Assembly: GCA_938743325.2 (NCBI GenBank)
Contig: OW568867.1
Coordinates: 62,001 to 126,000, forward strand
From: Pycnococcus provasolii
Taxonomy: Eukaryota; Chlorophyta; Pseudoscourfieldiophyceae; Pseudoscourfieldiales; Pycnococcaceae
Direction: 5' to 3'
Length of the DNA stretch: 64,000 bases
Numbering within the stretch: position 1 is the first letter of the stretch; the number at the start of each line of letters is the position of its first letter. The position numbers were made by a program, and so were the translations under genes. This document shows, one piece after another, positions 18,717-28,145 of this stretch. The notes below the pieces were generated by a model. It saw only the letters and a list, made by a program, of their open reading frames with translations, was not told where the DNA came from and did no database searches.

Positions 18717-19544
18717 TCATTTTGTCGTCGGCAGCGGCACCTCCTTGCCCTCGTTTTTGAGCGTCTCCCACGGATTCGAAAAGTCGAAGAACCGGAACTC
18801 CTGCGCCAGCTCCACGGGCTCCTGCACGACGCGCTTCTCCGTGTCGTCGTAACGGCACTCGACGTAACCAGTCAGAGGGAAGTCCTTGCGAAGAGGGTGG
18901 CCCTCGAACCCGTAGTCCGTCAAAATACGACGCAAGTCGGGGTGGTTCTCGAACATTATGCCGAACATGTCCCAAGCCTCGCGCTCGAACCAGTTGGCGC
19001 TCGGGTGCACCTCGTGCAGGCTAGGGACGCTCTCGCCCTCCGCGCACCGCACCTTCAGACGAAGGCGTGTGTTGTAGTGCACCGACATCAGGTTGTACAC
19101 CACCTCGAACCTCTGCTCGCGCGAAGGGTAGTCGACGCCGCACAAGTCGCTGAGCACCCTGAACTGCGCTCCCGTGGAGTCCCGCAGGTACGTCGCCATG
19201 TCGACGATGTGTTCCCTCTTGACGTATATGATGGGAACGTCGCTCGTCAGGCAGACTCCCTCCACCCACTTCGGCACGCTCGCAACGACGGACCTCACGA
19301 ACGGGTCGCTGAGTGCGGGTGGTGGCGGCGGCGGCGGTTCCTCCTCGCCTTTGGGAGCATCTGCTGACGAAGCGAACCCCCTCACAGGCGAGCTGAACGA
19401 AACCTTAGCAGGAACCTGAAAAGCGGCAGGTGAGGTGAGTGAGGAGGCGGCACCTTCAAGCGCGACAGATGACGCCAGAGATGTCAGCGTGCGTGCTACG
19501 ATACCCCTGCAGATGGGAGAAGAGCAGCGGAGAGCGGAGAGCAT
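18717..19544 (-). CDS. NDUFS3: Complex I 30-kDa subunit (NDUFS3/Nad9/NuoC)
   Basis: The 275-residue product matches the NuoC/Nad9 family: [25 protein letters not shown], then the hallmark region with [36 protein letters not shown] and [13 protein letters not shown]. It ends [13 protein letters not shown], as expected. The subunit sits in the hydrophilic arm of mitochondrial complex I. The first 75 residues form a Ser/Arg/Ala-rich presequence ending near [10 protein letters not shown], followed by a poly-proline run. nad9 is mitochondrially encoded in many green algae and land plants, so this is a nuclear-transferred copy. A 64-bp telomere-like array begins 187 bases upstream in the gap shared with the GH125 gene. 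ATG 19542-19544 is the first good start. Confidence 0.93.
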   Translation of the reverse strand: MLSALRCSSPICRGIVARTLTSLASSVALEGAASSLTSPAAFQVPAKVSFSSPVRGFASSADAPKGEEEPPPPPPPALSDPFVRSVVASVPKWVEGVCLTSDVPIIYVKREHIVDMATYLRDSTGAQFRVLSDLCGVDYPSREQRFEVVYNLMSVHYNTRLRLKVRCAEGESVPSLHEVHPSANWFEREAWDMFGIMFENHPDLRRILTDYGFEGHPLRKDFPLTGYVECRYDDTEKRVVQEPVELAQEFRFFDFSNPWETLKNEGKEVPLPTTK

Positions 19545-19870
19545 AGCGTATACGACTAAGAGGTCTAAGGACGCCACAGAATAAGAAAAAGAAGAAACCA
19601 AAATGACGAAGGAAAGCGAAGGAATGGGGAGGAGAAGGGGCGGGAGGGGACACCTCTCCCACGACAACTCACACAACCCTCAGGCGAACAGGACTTCAAG
19701 AACCCTAGCAGCTAACCTTAGCGAGCCCATCCCTAACCCTACCCTACTCCGAACCCTAACCCTAAACCCTAAACCCTAACCCTAAACCCTAACCGTACCG
19801 TAATCGTCCTTGTTCCTTCGTTCGCGCGCGTCATTCCATTCTTGGCAGAGTGGTGGCTTGTTCGCTTGTC
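19545..19870. promoter_or_regulatory. Divergent promoter gap (NDUFS3 / GH125)
   Basis: 326 bp between opposite start codons. The middle holds a telomere-like array (19731-19794), about 190 bases from the NDUFS3 ATG and 77 from the GH125 ATG. Short CCCTAG and CTAACC motifs precede it from about 19700. No TATA box is evident. Confidence 0.5.
19731..19794. repeat. Interstitial telomere-like repeat (CCCTAA/CCCTAAA)
   Basis: About ten units mixing CCCTAA and the plant-type CCCTAAA, with a few substitutions, in the shared promoter of two divergent genes. It contains exact AAACCCTAA telo-box matches. Confidence 0.9.
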
Positions 19871-21454
19871 ATGCGACGTGCTGCCTCTGCTCTGCTCTTG
19901 CCTTGTTTTGTTGTTATTAAGGCCTTGGTCTTGACGGCTGCCTCGTCGTCGTCGTCGGCTTCGGCTCCACATAGGGAAGCTCCGGGAGATGAACTTCCGG
20001 ATGTTAGGCCGCCGCCCGTGCAACGCACGTTCACCTCAGACGCCGTCGAGCACGCCATTACAAATATTTCCGCGAACATCGCGTCACCACAGCTCGCACG
20101 CCTCTTCGCCAACGCGCTCCCAAATACGCTCGACACCACAGTGAGGCACTTCGACGAAAGCAAGCCTGACACGTTCATCATCACCGGGGATATTGACGCA
20201 ATGTGGATTCGAGACGCTGCGAACCAAGTGTGGCCGTACCTGCACTTCATCAACGACGACGCGAGACTCGACAGACTTCTTCTCGGCGTCGTCGCGAGAA
20301 TGTCGAAGCAAATAAAGCTCGACGCGTACGCCAACGCGTTCCAGCCAAACGCCACGTGCGCTCCAAGCCAGCACGCAGGCGACCGACGGACGCCTCCCAT
20401 GCAACGTGGGGTGTTCGAGGGAAAGTTTGAGCTCGACAGCCTTGCTCATTTTCTGCGCCTTAGTGCGGCATACGTGCGTTTCTCCTCGAATAAGGCCGAA
20501 GCCGCTCAACGCGTCATCAACCTGCCAGACTGGAACGACGCTCTCGAGGCACTACTTGGTGTTCTCGACGAGCAGAGCAAGTCATCGGACGAGCAAGAAC
20601 AAGAACCGTCTCCCGCATACGGATTCGCGCGAGTGACGGACACGGCGTTGGATACACTTGCCATTGCAGCGAATTGCACGGGAAGCAAGGGACTTGGAGA
20701 AACGACGCCAGGAACGCGCACGGGGCTCGTAAGGTCGCACTTCCGTCCGAGCGACGATGCGAGTACATTTCCCTTCCCCGTGGCGGCGAATATCATGACG
20801 AGCTGCGAGCTGTCGAATGTCGCGGCGTACATTCTTCGCCCGACGGGAGCTTTGGACGTCGCCAAACGGTGCGACGCCTTCTCGGCCGCAATCGCGCTCG
20901 GCGTTCTGAATTGGGGCGCTACCAGCGTCGACGAAGCTGGCGAGTTGACCTTTGCTTACGAAATTGATGGCTACGGTAGTCGCCTGCTCATGGACGACGC
21001 GAACGTCCCAAGCTTACTTGCGTTGCCCCTCTACTGGCATGCTGACGGCGGATCGTTTCGCAGCATCTACGACGTCACAAGGAGAAGAATCTTGAGCAGC
21101 GCCAATCCGTTTTATGCATGCTCGACGACGGGGCGTCGTCTGTGTGGCGTTGGGAGCCCACACGTGGGAAGACGTTGGATTTGGCCTCTCTCGCTCGTCG
21201 TGCAAGGCTGGACGGCCGTTGCTTCGCGCAATGCGACGGAGATTTGCGAGGTTCTCGACGCTCTCGTGCTATCGTCTGCGGGAACTGGGCTGCTGCACGA
21301 GTCATTCGATCCGAACGATCCTGCACACTTCACGAGGTCATGGTTCGCGATGGTCAACAGTCTCTTCGGCGACTTGATCGTTAAGACGTCTCGCGAGATG
21401 CCCGACGTGCTGGCACATCCCGATGTGGCGTGTAATAAAGAAAAGATGTTTTGA
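19871..21454 (+). CDS. Glycoside hydrolase family 125 (Mug157-like) protein
   Basis: The 527-residue protein begins with a hydrophobic signal peptide or anchor (ALLLPCFVVIKALVLTAAS). It then follows the GH125/DUF1237 pattern. FIITGDIDAMWIRDAANQVWPYL (about residues 100-122) contains the family's active-site acids, and EIDGYGSRLLMDDANVPSLLALPLY is the second conserved block. GTGLLHESFDPNDPAHFTRSWFAMVNSLFG lies near the end. Bacterial GH125 enzymes are exo-alpha-1,6-mannosidases; fungal members are called Mug157. A role in N-glycan or cell-surface mannan trimming in the secretory pathway is an inference. ATG 19871 is used, because the frame opens at a GTG. The last residues (NKEKMF) carry no ER-retention signal. 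Confidence 0.87.
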   Translation: MRRAASALLLPCFVVIKALVLTAASSSSSASAPHREAPGDELPDVRPPPVQRTFTSDAVEHAITNISANIASPQLARLFANALPNTLDTTVRHFDESKPDTFIITGDIDAMWIRDAANQVWPYLHFINDDARLDRLLLGVVARMSKQIKLDAYANAFQPNATCAPSQHAGDRRTPPMQRGVFEGKFELDSLAHFLRLSAAYVRFSSNKAEAAQRVINLPDWNDALEALLGVLDEQSKSSDEQEQEPSPAYGFARVTDTALDTLAIAANCTGSKGLGETTPGTRTGLVRSHFRPSDDASTFPFPVAANIMTSCELSNVAAYILRPTGALDVAKRCDAFSAAIALGVLNWGATSVDEAGELTFAYEIDGYGSRLLMDDANVPSLLALPLYWHADGGSFRSIYDVTRRRILSSANPFYACSTTGRRLCGVGSPHVGRRWIWPLSLVVQGWTAVASRNATEICEVLDALVLSSAGTGLLHESFDPNDPAHFTRSWFAMVNSLFGDLIVKTSREMPDVLAHPDVACNKEKMF

Positions 21455-22607
21455 TGCAGAAATTATAGTCTAGGTAGTCGTGCCAAAATCTTCCCAGCCA
21501 CGAGCCGGGGATCTGTCGTAGGATCATACGCCCAAATGCGGAGCACTCGAAGCGCCCAAAACCGCGAGTCCATGAAAATAGCCCAAGTTGTTTCGCGGTC
21601 AATCGGAAAAAAAGTTGGATCGTGCGGTTCCTTCCTCATGATTCCTGTTAAAATACAGCATGCGTGCCAGCATATTAGTACTTATTTATTTATGTAAACT
21701 GTGCAGTACGTGGTAATAATGGTAACTGGTAAGTCGTCTGCATGTGTTGTGTGACGCACGCAGGTGGGGGCAACAACGTGGTGGAATGGTAGGTAGCCGG
21801 GGTGACTCCCCCTCCCTTCCCTTCCCTTCTCGCTGGACTTGCAAGCTGCACGGACAAGGTCACAAGGCCCCGACCCAATGAAACGCCGAAGACACAGCCG
21901 CGAGAACAAGCGGCGAGAACAACATGGGTTCATCAGGCAGTCAGAGGCCCGGCCTTCCCATGGGCCATGGGCCATATTCTCGCGTCGCGCCTGAAGGCCG
22001 GAAGCCCTGAAGCCATGCAAGACTGGTTATTCATGCCTAAGCTAGCTACGATAGGGTAGGTGGACGAGTGTCTAGCTAATCTTAGCTACGATAGAGTGCG
22101 CGGTCGCGACCCTCCTTCCTACCTTCGCGACATTGGTCGTCAAGGGAAGGGAGGGGAGGGGCAGGGAAGACCGGTTGCCTCAGTCCGGTAGGGTAGGTTG
22201 CCTGTTCTCGCTCTTAGACTACGATAGTACTAACGAGTCGTCTAATAATCTCTTGCATCCAGCATGCAGGTCGGTGCGAATCATCTCATCGTCCATCGAT
22301 CGCGGTCTGGTCCAGACTATGCACTGTTCCTGTACTTTTCCGGGGGCCTGTCACCTGTAATAGTGTAATGCCCTCCATGCATTTTGCACAAGGGTCCCTC
22401 TCCACCGTTATGCCTGGTATGTAGTTCTATATAATGGGGCCCTCGAGGTGAGGTCTTCCTCGGACATCGGAGGTCGGGTACTGTACTGGTAAACCTTCAC
22501 GACTTGCAAGGTCTTAGTCTCTCTCGCTGTGCTCCCTCCTCGCTCTCGTCGCGTCGCCTCCGCCTCGGCCTCCCAGCCCTTCCCTTCCCTCTGTATCCCA
22601 GCGAACC
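21455..22607. other. 1.15-kb intergenic region
   Basis: It contains three copies of CTACGATAG (22046-22054, 22086-22094, 22219-22227), a GGGCCAT direct repeat near 21957-21975, and G-rich runs near 22142-22170. TAGTCTAGGTAGTC occurs near 21468. No gene is recognised. The three octamer copies make it a candidate regulatory region for the MORN gene. Confidence 0.5.
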
Positions 22608-23198
22608 ATGGCCGACGAAGGCGAGGCACCTCCCGTCGAGTGGTCAGGCGCACTCAACGACGACGGCGTGCCCACAGGAGATGGAACCATGACGTACCCG
22701 GACGGCGCGTCCTTCGAGGGAACGCTCGTCGACGGCGTCAAGCAAGGCGCGGGAACCTACAAGTACGCCGACGGAGCCACGGTGTACGAGGGAGGCTTTG
22801 AGAACAACCTCAAGAGCGGAAAGGGAACGCTCAGCTTCGCCAACGGCGACAAGTACGAGGGCGACTTCAAGGACGGGACGATGGAAGGATACGGAGAAAT
22901 GGCGTACGCGAGCGGCGACATGTACTTTGGAAGCTTCAAGGCTGGGAAGAAGGATGGGGAGGGCAGCTATCACTTCAAAAGCGCGAGCTGCGAGTTCACC
23001 GGAACGTGGAGCGAGGGCGAATTCGTGAAGGGTGACTGGATTCACAAGGATGGCACCGTCTATCGTGGAAGCTTTGCAAACGGAAAGCCAACCGGTGTGG
23101 GCGTGTACCACTTCGTCACCGTGGGAACGCTGCAGACGGGCGAGTACGACGTCAACGGGAACTGGAAGGGTGGCACCATCTCGCCCGCACCCGCGTAA
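22608..23198 (+). CDS. MORN-repeat protein
   Basis: The 196-residue protein is built almost entirely of MORN repeats. At least six units follow the YxGxxxxGxxxGxGxxxxxxG pattern, for example GDGTMTYPDGASFEGTL, GAGTYKYADGATVYEGGF and GKGTLSFANGDKYEGDF. The last repeats are degenerate. MORN repeats form elongated beta-hairpin arrays that dimerise or bind membranes and occur in radial-spoke proteins (RSPH1-like), PIP kinases and other cytoskeletal proteins. With no other domain present, a ciliary radial-spoke role is possible but unproven. The start (AACCATGG) is strong. It is convergent with NDUFA5. Confidence 0.88.
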   Translation: MADEGEAPPVEWSGALNDDGVPTGDGTMTYPDGASFEGTLVDGVKQGAGTYKYADGATVYEGGFENNLKSGKGTLSFANGDKYEGDFKDGTMEGYGEMAYASGDMYFGSFKAGKKDGEGSYHFKSASCEFTGTWSEGEFVKGDWIHKDGTVYRGSFANGKPTGVGVYHFVTVGTLQTGEYDVNGNWKGGTISPAPA

Positions 23199-23376
23199 AC
23201 GGTGTAATTTCTGCCAGCTTCCATTCATAACGCACAAACGAACCTCTTCACACGCCACGACCGCATTAGCACAGACGACGGACGACACACGTAGCAAGAT
23301 GTTGAGAGCTTCGTTTAAGACGTGCTACCAGAACGTTCGTTTTCACAAGAGTCCAAGAGGTGCGTAGTTACAAGTT

Positions 23377-24207
23377 TTATGGCTTACCTGGACCCGGCCA
23401 GTCGAATTTGCTCCACCTGCGTGATAAGCACGTGCGTGCATGCGTGTGTGTGTGTTATTTCCTTGTTAGCGTTCTGTGTGTTTGTGGTTTTTCTCTCCTC
23501 AAGTCATCTGATAAGCTTTTTTTTGTGTGTGTTTTTGTGCGTGCAAGGTGTGTGTTCTCTATTTGCACACATACGCGCACAGCGAAGCAAACGCCAGATG
23601 ATAAGAGTATATGTACGCACCTGTCAAAGTTTGGGTTGTGTTCACTTCCAGGCTTGAACTGAAGCACGGGAACGGCGTGTCCCGTAGGAACCTCCCACGG
23701 TTTCTCGCGCTTCATTAGCTCAAGGACGCCAAGTTCGTCCTCCGCCTGCTGCAGGAGCTGCTCCACCTGTCCGCACGCCACCGCGTCCTCGAGCGCGCTG
23801 TAATCTTCCGCCTTGCCAACCGCGGCGAGTCGTTCGTTCGTCAGCGCCACGAGAAGTTTCTTGTACGCCGCTGAGTCGGGCAGCATGGACGCCTCCGCGA
23901 GTGTTTTTTCATAAACCGCAGTCAGCTTCGCGCGCCAGTCCGCTTCGGGTTTCAGGCCCACGATTCCCGTCGTTTCCTAGAGGGTGAATGAGAAGGAGTG
24001 AGAACAGAGCGACGAAGAAAAGCAAAAAGCAAAACCCAAAACGTGAAATAAAAAACCAAAACCAAAACACCAAAAGCAAAATCAACGCACCTTGGCTGAC
24101 GCGAATGCGCGAAGATGAAGATGAGGAGTGGAAAAGCCGCACAGATGCATGGTTTTGAGCCCCCCTCGCAGCTTGGTGCCGCAGTGACGCAGCAGCACGG
24201 CGGCCAT
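23377..24207 (-). CDS. NDUFA5: Complex I accessory subunit NDUFA5 (B13), three exons
   Basis: Exons at 24207-24091, 23976-23621 and 23416-23377 give a 170-residue protein. Intron 1 (114 nt) is GTGCGT...CTAG and intron 2 (204 nt) is GTGCGT...GCAG. Exon 1 encodes a presequence (MAAVLLRHCGTKLRGG...RAFASAK). Exon 2 starts ETTGIVGLKPEADW, matching the TTGLVGL start of NDUFA5. It continues with LTAVYEKTLAEASMLPDSAAY, the two-helix body and MKREKPWEVP. Exon 3 supplies the C-terminus DRWSKFDWPGPGKP. The protein sits in the hydrophilic arm of mitochondrial complex I. All junctions keep frame (phases 0 and 2), and reading through either intron gives poor sequence. Telomere-like motifs begin 56 bases upstream of the ATG. 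Confidence 0.9.
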
Positions 24208-24581
24208 TCTTTAGACGATGCGGCGAAAGATGAAGAAAACCAAACCAAAGAAAGAGGGAGCCAAAAACCCTAAAGTAAAGTCTAAACCCTAGCTACAAAG
24301 ATAGCTACAAGCCTACGAGGGGTCAGGTCGCTAACCCTAACTGCCTAAAGGTAAATCCTAACTGAATTTCTGAAACCCTAACCCAGGGTGGAAAGGGGGG
24401 GAGCGAAGCCGTGGAGGCGATCGGAAACAGCGTTGTCGGCGTCCTCCCCCCCCAGACCACAAACCCCCCGGTTCCCCACAGGTGTAGGTGGTCCCATCAC
24501 CAACCATCGCGCACCACCAACGTTCCCCAGACGTGTGCTTTTGTGTCTACCACAACAACTCCTTGCTCTGCTCGAGATAAG
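24208..24581. promoter_or_regulatory. Divergent promoter gap with scattered telo-box motifs
   Basis: 374 bp between NDUFA5 and the peptidase. AACCCTAA or AACCCTAG motifs occur at about 24264-24272, 24283-24292, 24332-24340 and 24372-24383. A C-rich stretch follows near 24445-24480. No TATA box is evident. Confidence 0.5.
24263..24384. repeat. Scattered telomere-like motifs
   Basis: Four separate AAACCCTAA-like motifs spread over 120 bp rather than one tandem array, between two divergent genes for mitochondrial proteins. Confidence 0.7.
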
Positions 24582-26408
24582 ATGTCGTCTTATCTCAGGC
24601 GCAGTGTCGCGTCCCGCGCTCTACTTCCCTACTCTCGATTTCCTCCTTTGGAGATGCCAGACCTTAGTAGTCCACTTGCCTCACTTGGTTTTGGTTCAGC
24701 ACGCACGTTTACATCGTCGTCGTCGTCGTCCGGAGAACCTGCGCCGGCAGCCAACACAGCAAGTCAGGCGACGTACATACCAGGCGTGCCGCAGCCGTCG
24801 CCGTTCACGCACGACCAAGCCACGTTCGCATCGCAGCAAGATCTCAACCCGCTCATCACCGCCGACGAATTCGCGAGAAGAAGGCAGGCGCTGTACGCCA
24901 TCATGCCGCCGTACAGCGTAATCGTCACCATGTCCGCAAACATACAGTACGTCGCAGGAGTCATACCCAGACACTGGAGACAAAGCGCGGACATGAGGTA
25001 CCTCACCGGTGTCGACGCGCCCGGGGCGGTCGCCATCTTCGAGGCGCCTTCCCACGGACACAGTGGAAGGTTCACGCTGTTCCATCCCCCGGACGACGCC
25101 GACGGGTTCCGGTGGAACGGAACCGCTCTCGGCGACCGCGCGTGCATAGAGTTCTTTGGCGCGGACAACGCCGCCTCCACAGGCTCTTCAGGCGACGTGC
25201 ACGCGACGAGCATCACCGCCGCGGCGGCTGCACGAGGAGGGTCCATAATGCTGTGCCCCGAAGCGAGGCATGCCATGGCGCTGGCGGCAAATGTCGACGC
25301 CTATGCTCCGTCGTCATCAGCTGGAGCTACGACGTCGCACGCGAGAAGACTCGTGAGAGCGGCAGTCGCAGGTGCGGGTGGCGTCGCGCGCGTCGGAGGG
25401 TGTGAGCAGCTCGTGCATCGGCTGCGCTGGAAGAAGAGCCATGCAGAGGTGGAACTCTTGCGTCGATCGTCCGCGGTTGCGTCACGCGGCGTCGCCGCGG
25501 CGGCGGCTGCGCTTGCGACCGGCCAGCCGCCCGACGAGCGCGTCGTTGCTAGCTCCTTTGAGCACGCGTGCAAGACGCGCGGCGCGGACCTTCTCGCGTA
25601 TCCCACGGTGTGTGGGGCGGGATACCGCGCAGCGTCCGTGCACTACGGACGCAACGACGCACGCATCTTGCCTCACGAGGCGACGTTAATCGACGCAGGG
25701 TGCGAATACCACGGGTACGTGAGCGACATCACGCGCACGTTGCCCCCTCCACGCATGGATGCCGGTTCTCGCCTCACGTTCACGCGCGCTCAGCGGCGTG
25801 TGTACGATGCCGTGCGAAGGGTGCACAAGACGTGCCTCTCGATGCTCGGCCCGGGCGCACTGCTCAGGGATGTTCACCAGCACAGCGTCGCGGCGCTTGC
25901 TGCCGAGCTCGACGCTCTAGGCTTGCCGTTCGCCACGAGCGGACGTGCACCGTCCGCGCAGGCTCCGTTGCGTCGGAGTGCTTACCCGCACAGCATTGGG
26001 CACTGGATTGGCCTTGACACGCACGACTCTGCGTCCATGCCGCACAGCGAGCCGCTCGTTCCCGGCGTCTGCCTAACGATTGAGCCGGGCTTGTACTTGG
26101 ACGACGTCAGCGTTCCCGGCGGCGTATTTGCGGACGACGAGTGCTTCTTCGGCGACGCGGCGACGGCGCAGGCGGCTCACGCAGCAGGTTGGCCTGCGGC
26201 GCGTGGAGGTCCTCGTGGCGTGGGCGTGCGTTTGGAGGACGTTATCGTGATCACCGAGGATGGCTACGACGTGCTCACGAGGAGCTTGCCGATCGATGCT
26301 GACGAGGTGGAAGAGTGGATGCTTGGACTGTGGAGAGGAGGTGGTGCGGAGGAGGCTTACTTTCCCAAAGATGGCCCTCCCGCGCACTTGCCCGCGAGTT
26401 TAAGCTAG
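24582..26408 (+). CDS. ICP55: Mitochondrial X-Pro aminopeptidase-type protease (ICP55/XPNPEP3)
   Basis: The 608-residue M24B metallopeptidase has an N-terminal presequence (SYLRRSVASRALLPYSRF) and the XPNPEP3/ICP55 entry motif PGVPQPSPFTHDQ followed by TADEFARRRQALY. An aminopeptidase-P N-domain and a pita-bread catalytic domain follow. Metal ligands are visible: two Asp in LIDAGCEYHGYVSDITRT (about 370-386), His in SIGHWIGLDTHD (about 473), Glu in LTIEPGLYL (about 500) and Glu in GVRLEDVIVI (about 550). ICP55 trims one residue from imported proteins after presequence cleavage and so stabilises them. Ala/Gly-rich insertions make it longer than yeast ICP55. ATG 24582 is chosen; the frame opens at a GTG at 24411. 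Confidence 0.88.
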   Translation: MSSYLRRSVASRALLPYSRFPPLEMPDLSSPLASLGFGSARTFTSSSSSSGEPAPAANTASQATYIPGVPQPSPFTHDQATFASQQDLNPLITADEFARRRQALYAIMPPYSVIVTMSANIQYVAGVIPRHWRQSADMRYLTGVDAPGAVAIFEAPSHGHSGRFTLFHPPDDADGFRWNGTALGDRACIEFFGADNAASTGSSGDVHATSITAAAAARGGSIMLCPEARHAMALAANVDAYAPSSSAGATTSHARRLVRAAVAGAGGVARVGGCEQLVHRLRWKKSHAEVELLRRSSAVASRGVAAAAAALATGQPPDERVVASSFEHACKTRGADLLAYPTVCGAGYRAASVHYGRNDARILPHEATLIDAGCEYHGYVSDITRTLPPPRMDAGSRLTFTRAQRRVYDAVRRVHKTCLSMLGPGALLRDVHQHSVAALAAELDALGLPFATSGRAPSAQAPLRRSAYPHSIGHWIGLDTHDSASMPHSEPLVPGVCLTIEPGLYLDDVSVPGGVFADDECFFGDAATAQAAHAAGWPAARGGPRGVGVRLEDVIVITEDGYDVLTRSLPIDADEVEEWMLGLWRGGGAEEAYFPKDGPPAHLPASLS

Positions 26409-26455
26409 TTCTCCATTTATTATTGTTTGCATTAAAAAGATAATGTTAAAGTTAC

Positions 26456-27247
26456 TTAGTCTTCGAACCGTTCGTTGAGCCACGTCGTGATGATTTGCAG
26501 CGCCTTGATGGTATCCTCCTTCACGTTAGGTTCTGCAAAGTCGCCTCTTGCCGTCCACCCGTGTTTCATCTGCGGGAAGGCGACAACTTTCGACTTGTTT
26601 GGGAATGCTTCTCGTAGGTAGTTGGAAGCCTCGCCATCTTCCTGAAATTCTGGCGGGTCATTTCCTGCGGGAAGGAGGAGGGTGGGACATTTGATGGCTT
26701 TGACGAGGTCGAGTGTATCTCGCTCGAAGGCGAATCCTTCGATGTGCAAGGACGGGTGTGGTCCAGCGATGGCGATGAGAGGGTAACCTTTTGCAGACAT
26801 TTGAGCTGCCGCCCAAACGCCCCAGCACAGTCCCACGGCGGCAATTTTCGCGTCCGACGCGGCTACCTGGTTGGCGTGTTCAAACGTCGCGTTGACGTCT
26901 TCTTCGATGGCTGTCCATGGAAACTGTTTGATGTACTCCTTGATGTTCTTTGCGTTTGCGGCTGTTTGCGAGCGTTGAAAGTCAACGAGCAGCACTTGCG
27001 CTTGTGTTGCGTGTGCGATGTAGTCAGCCAAGCGCGGCCTTCTTCCCCCGACACCGAAGATGTCGGACGCCATGACGACGACTCGTGAATGAGGAGTTCC
27101 AGTAGGATTTGCGGGCGTGACGTACACGGAGGTTCCCGTATGGAGAGCCAGTGAAGTTCCTGCTTGATTGGCTACGTCCGAGGAGTCTTGCAAGTCCCCC
27201 CACGACCCAGGCGGACAGCACGAACCGGCGTTGGCGTCGGACGCCAT
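26456..27247 (-). CDS. Dienelactone hydrolase-family alpha/beta hydrolase
   Basis: The 263-residue alpha/beta hydrolase has the dienelactone hydrolase triad. The nucleophile Cys is in AAVGLCWGVWAA (about residue 141), Asp in LLPAGNDPPEF and His in QMKHGWTARGDF. Cys in place of Ser is characteristic of this family. The early MASDIFGVGG and YIAHATQAQVLLVDF match its N-terminal core. There is no clear targeting peptide. Bacterial members open dienelactones; eukaryotic relatives (AIM2 and carboxymethylenebutenolidase-like proteins) have poorly known substrates. The gene is divergent from QCR8 (279 bp) and convergent with the peptidase, 47 bp apart. Confidence 0.85.
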   Translation of the reverse strand: MASDANAGSCCPPGSWGDLQDSSDVANQAGTSLALHTGTSVYVTPANPTGTPHSRVVVMASDIFGVGGRRPRLADYIAHATQAQVLLVDFQRSQTAANAKNIKEYIKQFPWTAIEEDVNATFEHANQVAASDAKIAAVGLCWGVWAAAQMSAKGYPLIAIAGPHPSLHIEGFAFERDTLDLVKAIKCPTLLLPAGNDPPEFQEDGEASNYLREAFPNKSKVVAFPQMKHGWTARGDFAEPNVKEDTIKALQIITTWLNERFED

Positions 27248-27526
27248 CGTCGAGTGAGGAGTGACTTTGAGTGTAACGGAAACCCACGAGAATCCAGGGT
27301 AACTAACACCTGTAACTAACCCCCAAACAAACAAGAAACTTTTTAAAACCCCTAAACGCCTCACCAAACCGGTATCCCCTTCCCTGTTTTTTTTTTCTCT
27401 CTTTCACGTCGTCGCACCTTGTCGCTCGAAGAAGGGTTTTTGCGACGCCCAGGTTTGGTCTGCTCATTGCCGTCGTTGCGGTGTGCTCTCCTCGCTCGTA
27501 CACACACACGCACACATACACACACC

Positions 27527-28037
27527 ATGGGAAAGACGCCTTTCCGACTACGCATGGTCCAGTACATGTACGTTTCATTGTTCATGTTAGTTTTACAAAC
27601 AACGCAAAGGGGAAGCAAGCACGCAAGCGGGAGGGAGGGAGTTTGGGTCATTTGGGATTTTGCGCCGGCGGCCGAATCGTTTCGTTCGCGGGAGGTCCTT
27701 AGGCTTTGATTTGTGCTTTCTTTTTTTAACACACTGGCTCGCAAAAGGCAAGCGCGTTGTTCACAAGATGGATTTTGGATGGTTTTACCAAGAAGGAAGG
27801 AATCGTTCACTCAAAGACTCACAAACCAAACCCCACCAAAAACTTCGTCAACACAGGCTCTCGCCGAACGAGCAGAATGTGCTCGGCGGGCTCGTCAAGG
27901 ACCTGCCTTCGGTGATCCAGAAGAAGCTCAGCGACAACCTTTTCGAAATCACAGCCTTCTGCCTCGTGCCTGGCTTTGGAACGTACTACTACGCAAAGTC
28001 CACCGTCGAAAAGGAGAAGATCGCACACAGATACTAA
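27527..28037 (+). CDS. QCR8: Cytochrome bc1 complex subunit 8 (QCR8/UQCRQ), two exons
   Basis: Exon 1 (27527-27567) encodes MGKTPFRLRMVQY and two bases of the next codon. A 289-nt intron (27568-27856) starts GTACGT and ends ACACAG. Exon 2 (27857-28037) completes a 73-residue protein. The product aligns along its length with plant QCR8: the MGK-P start, LSPNEQNVLGGLVKDLPS, a single transmembrane helix (EITAFCLVPGFGTYYYAK) and the end EKEKIAHRY. It is a small subunit next to cytochrome b in mitochondrial complex III. The start context (CACCATGG) is strong. Unspliced reading gives no plausible N-terminus. Confidence 0.93.
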
Positions 28038-28145
28038 ACGGCAAACGCTGTTTCGTTTTGTTTGTTTTACTTCCATCCCCCCCCTTTTCTTGCTAGCATA
28101 TGGAAGCAGTGTTCACAACTTACTGTAACCAGCCAAAACGAAACC

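Noticed and set aside
19400-19445. Possible 45-nt intron in NDUFS3 (GTGCCG...TTTCAG)
   Set aside because: It is in phase, but shorter than any other intron here, and the unspliced reading is a normal presequence.
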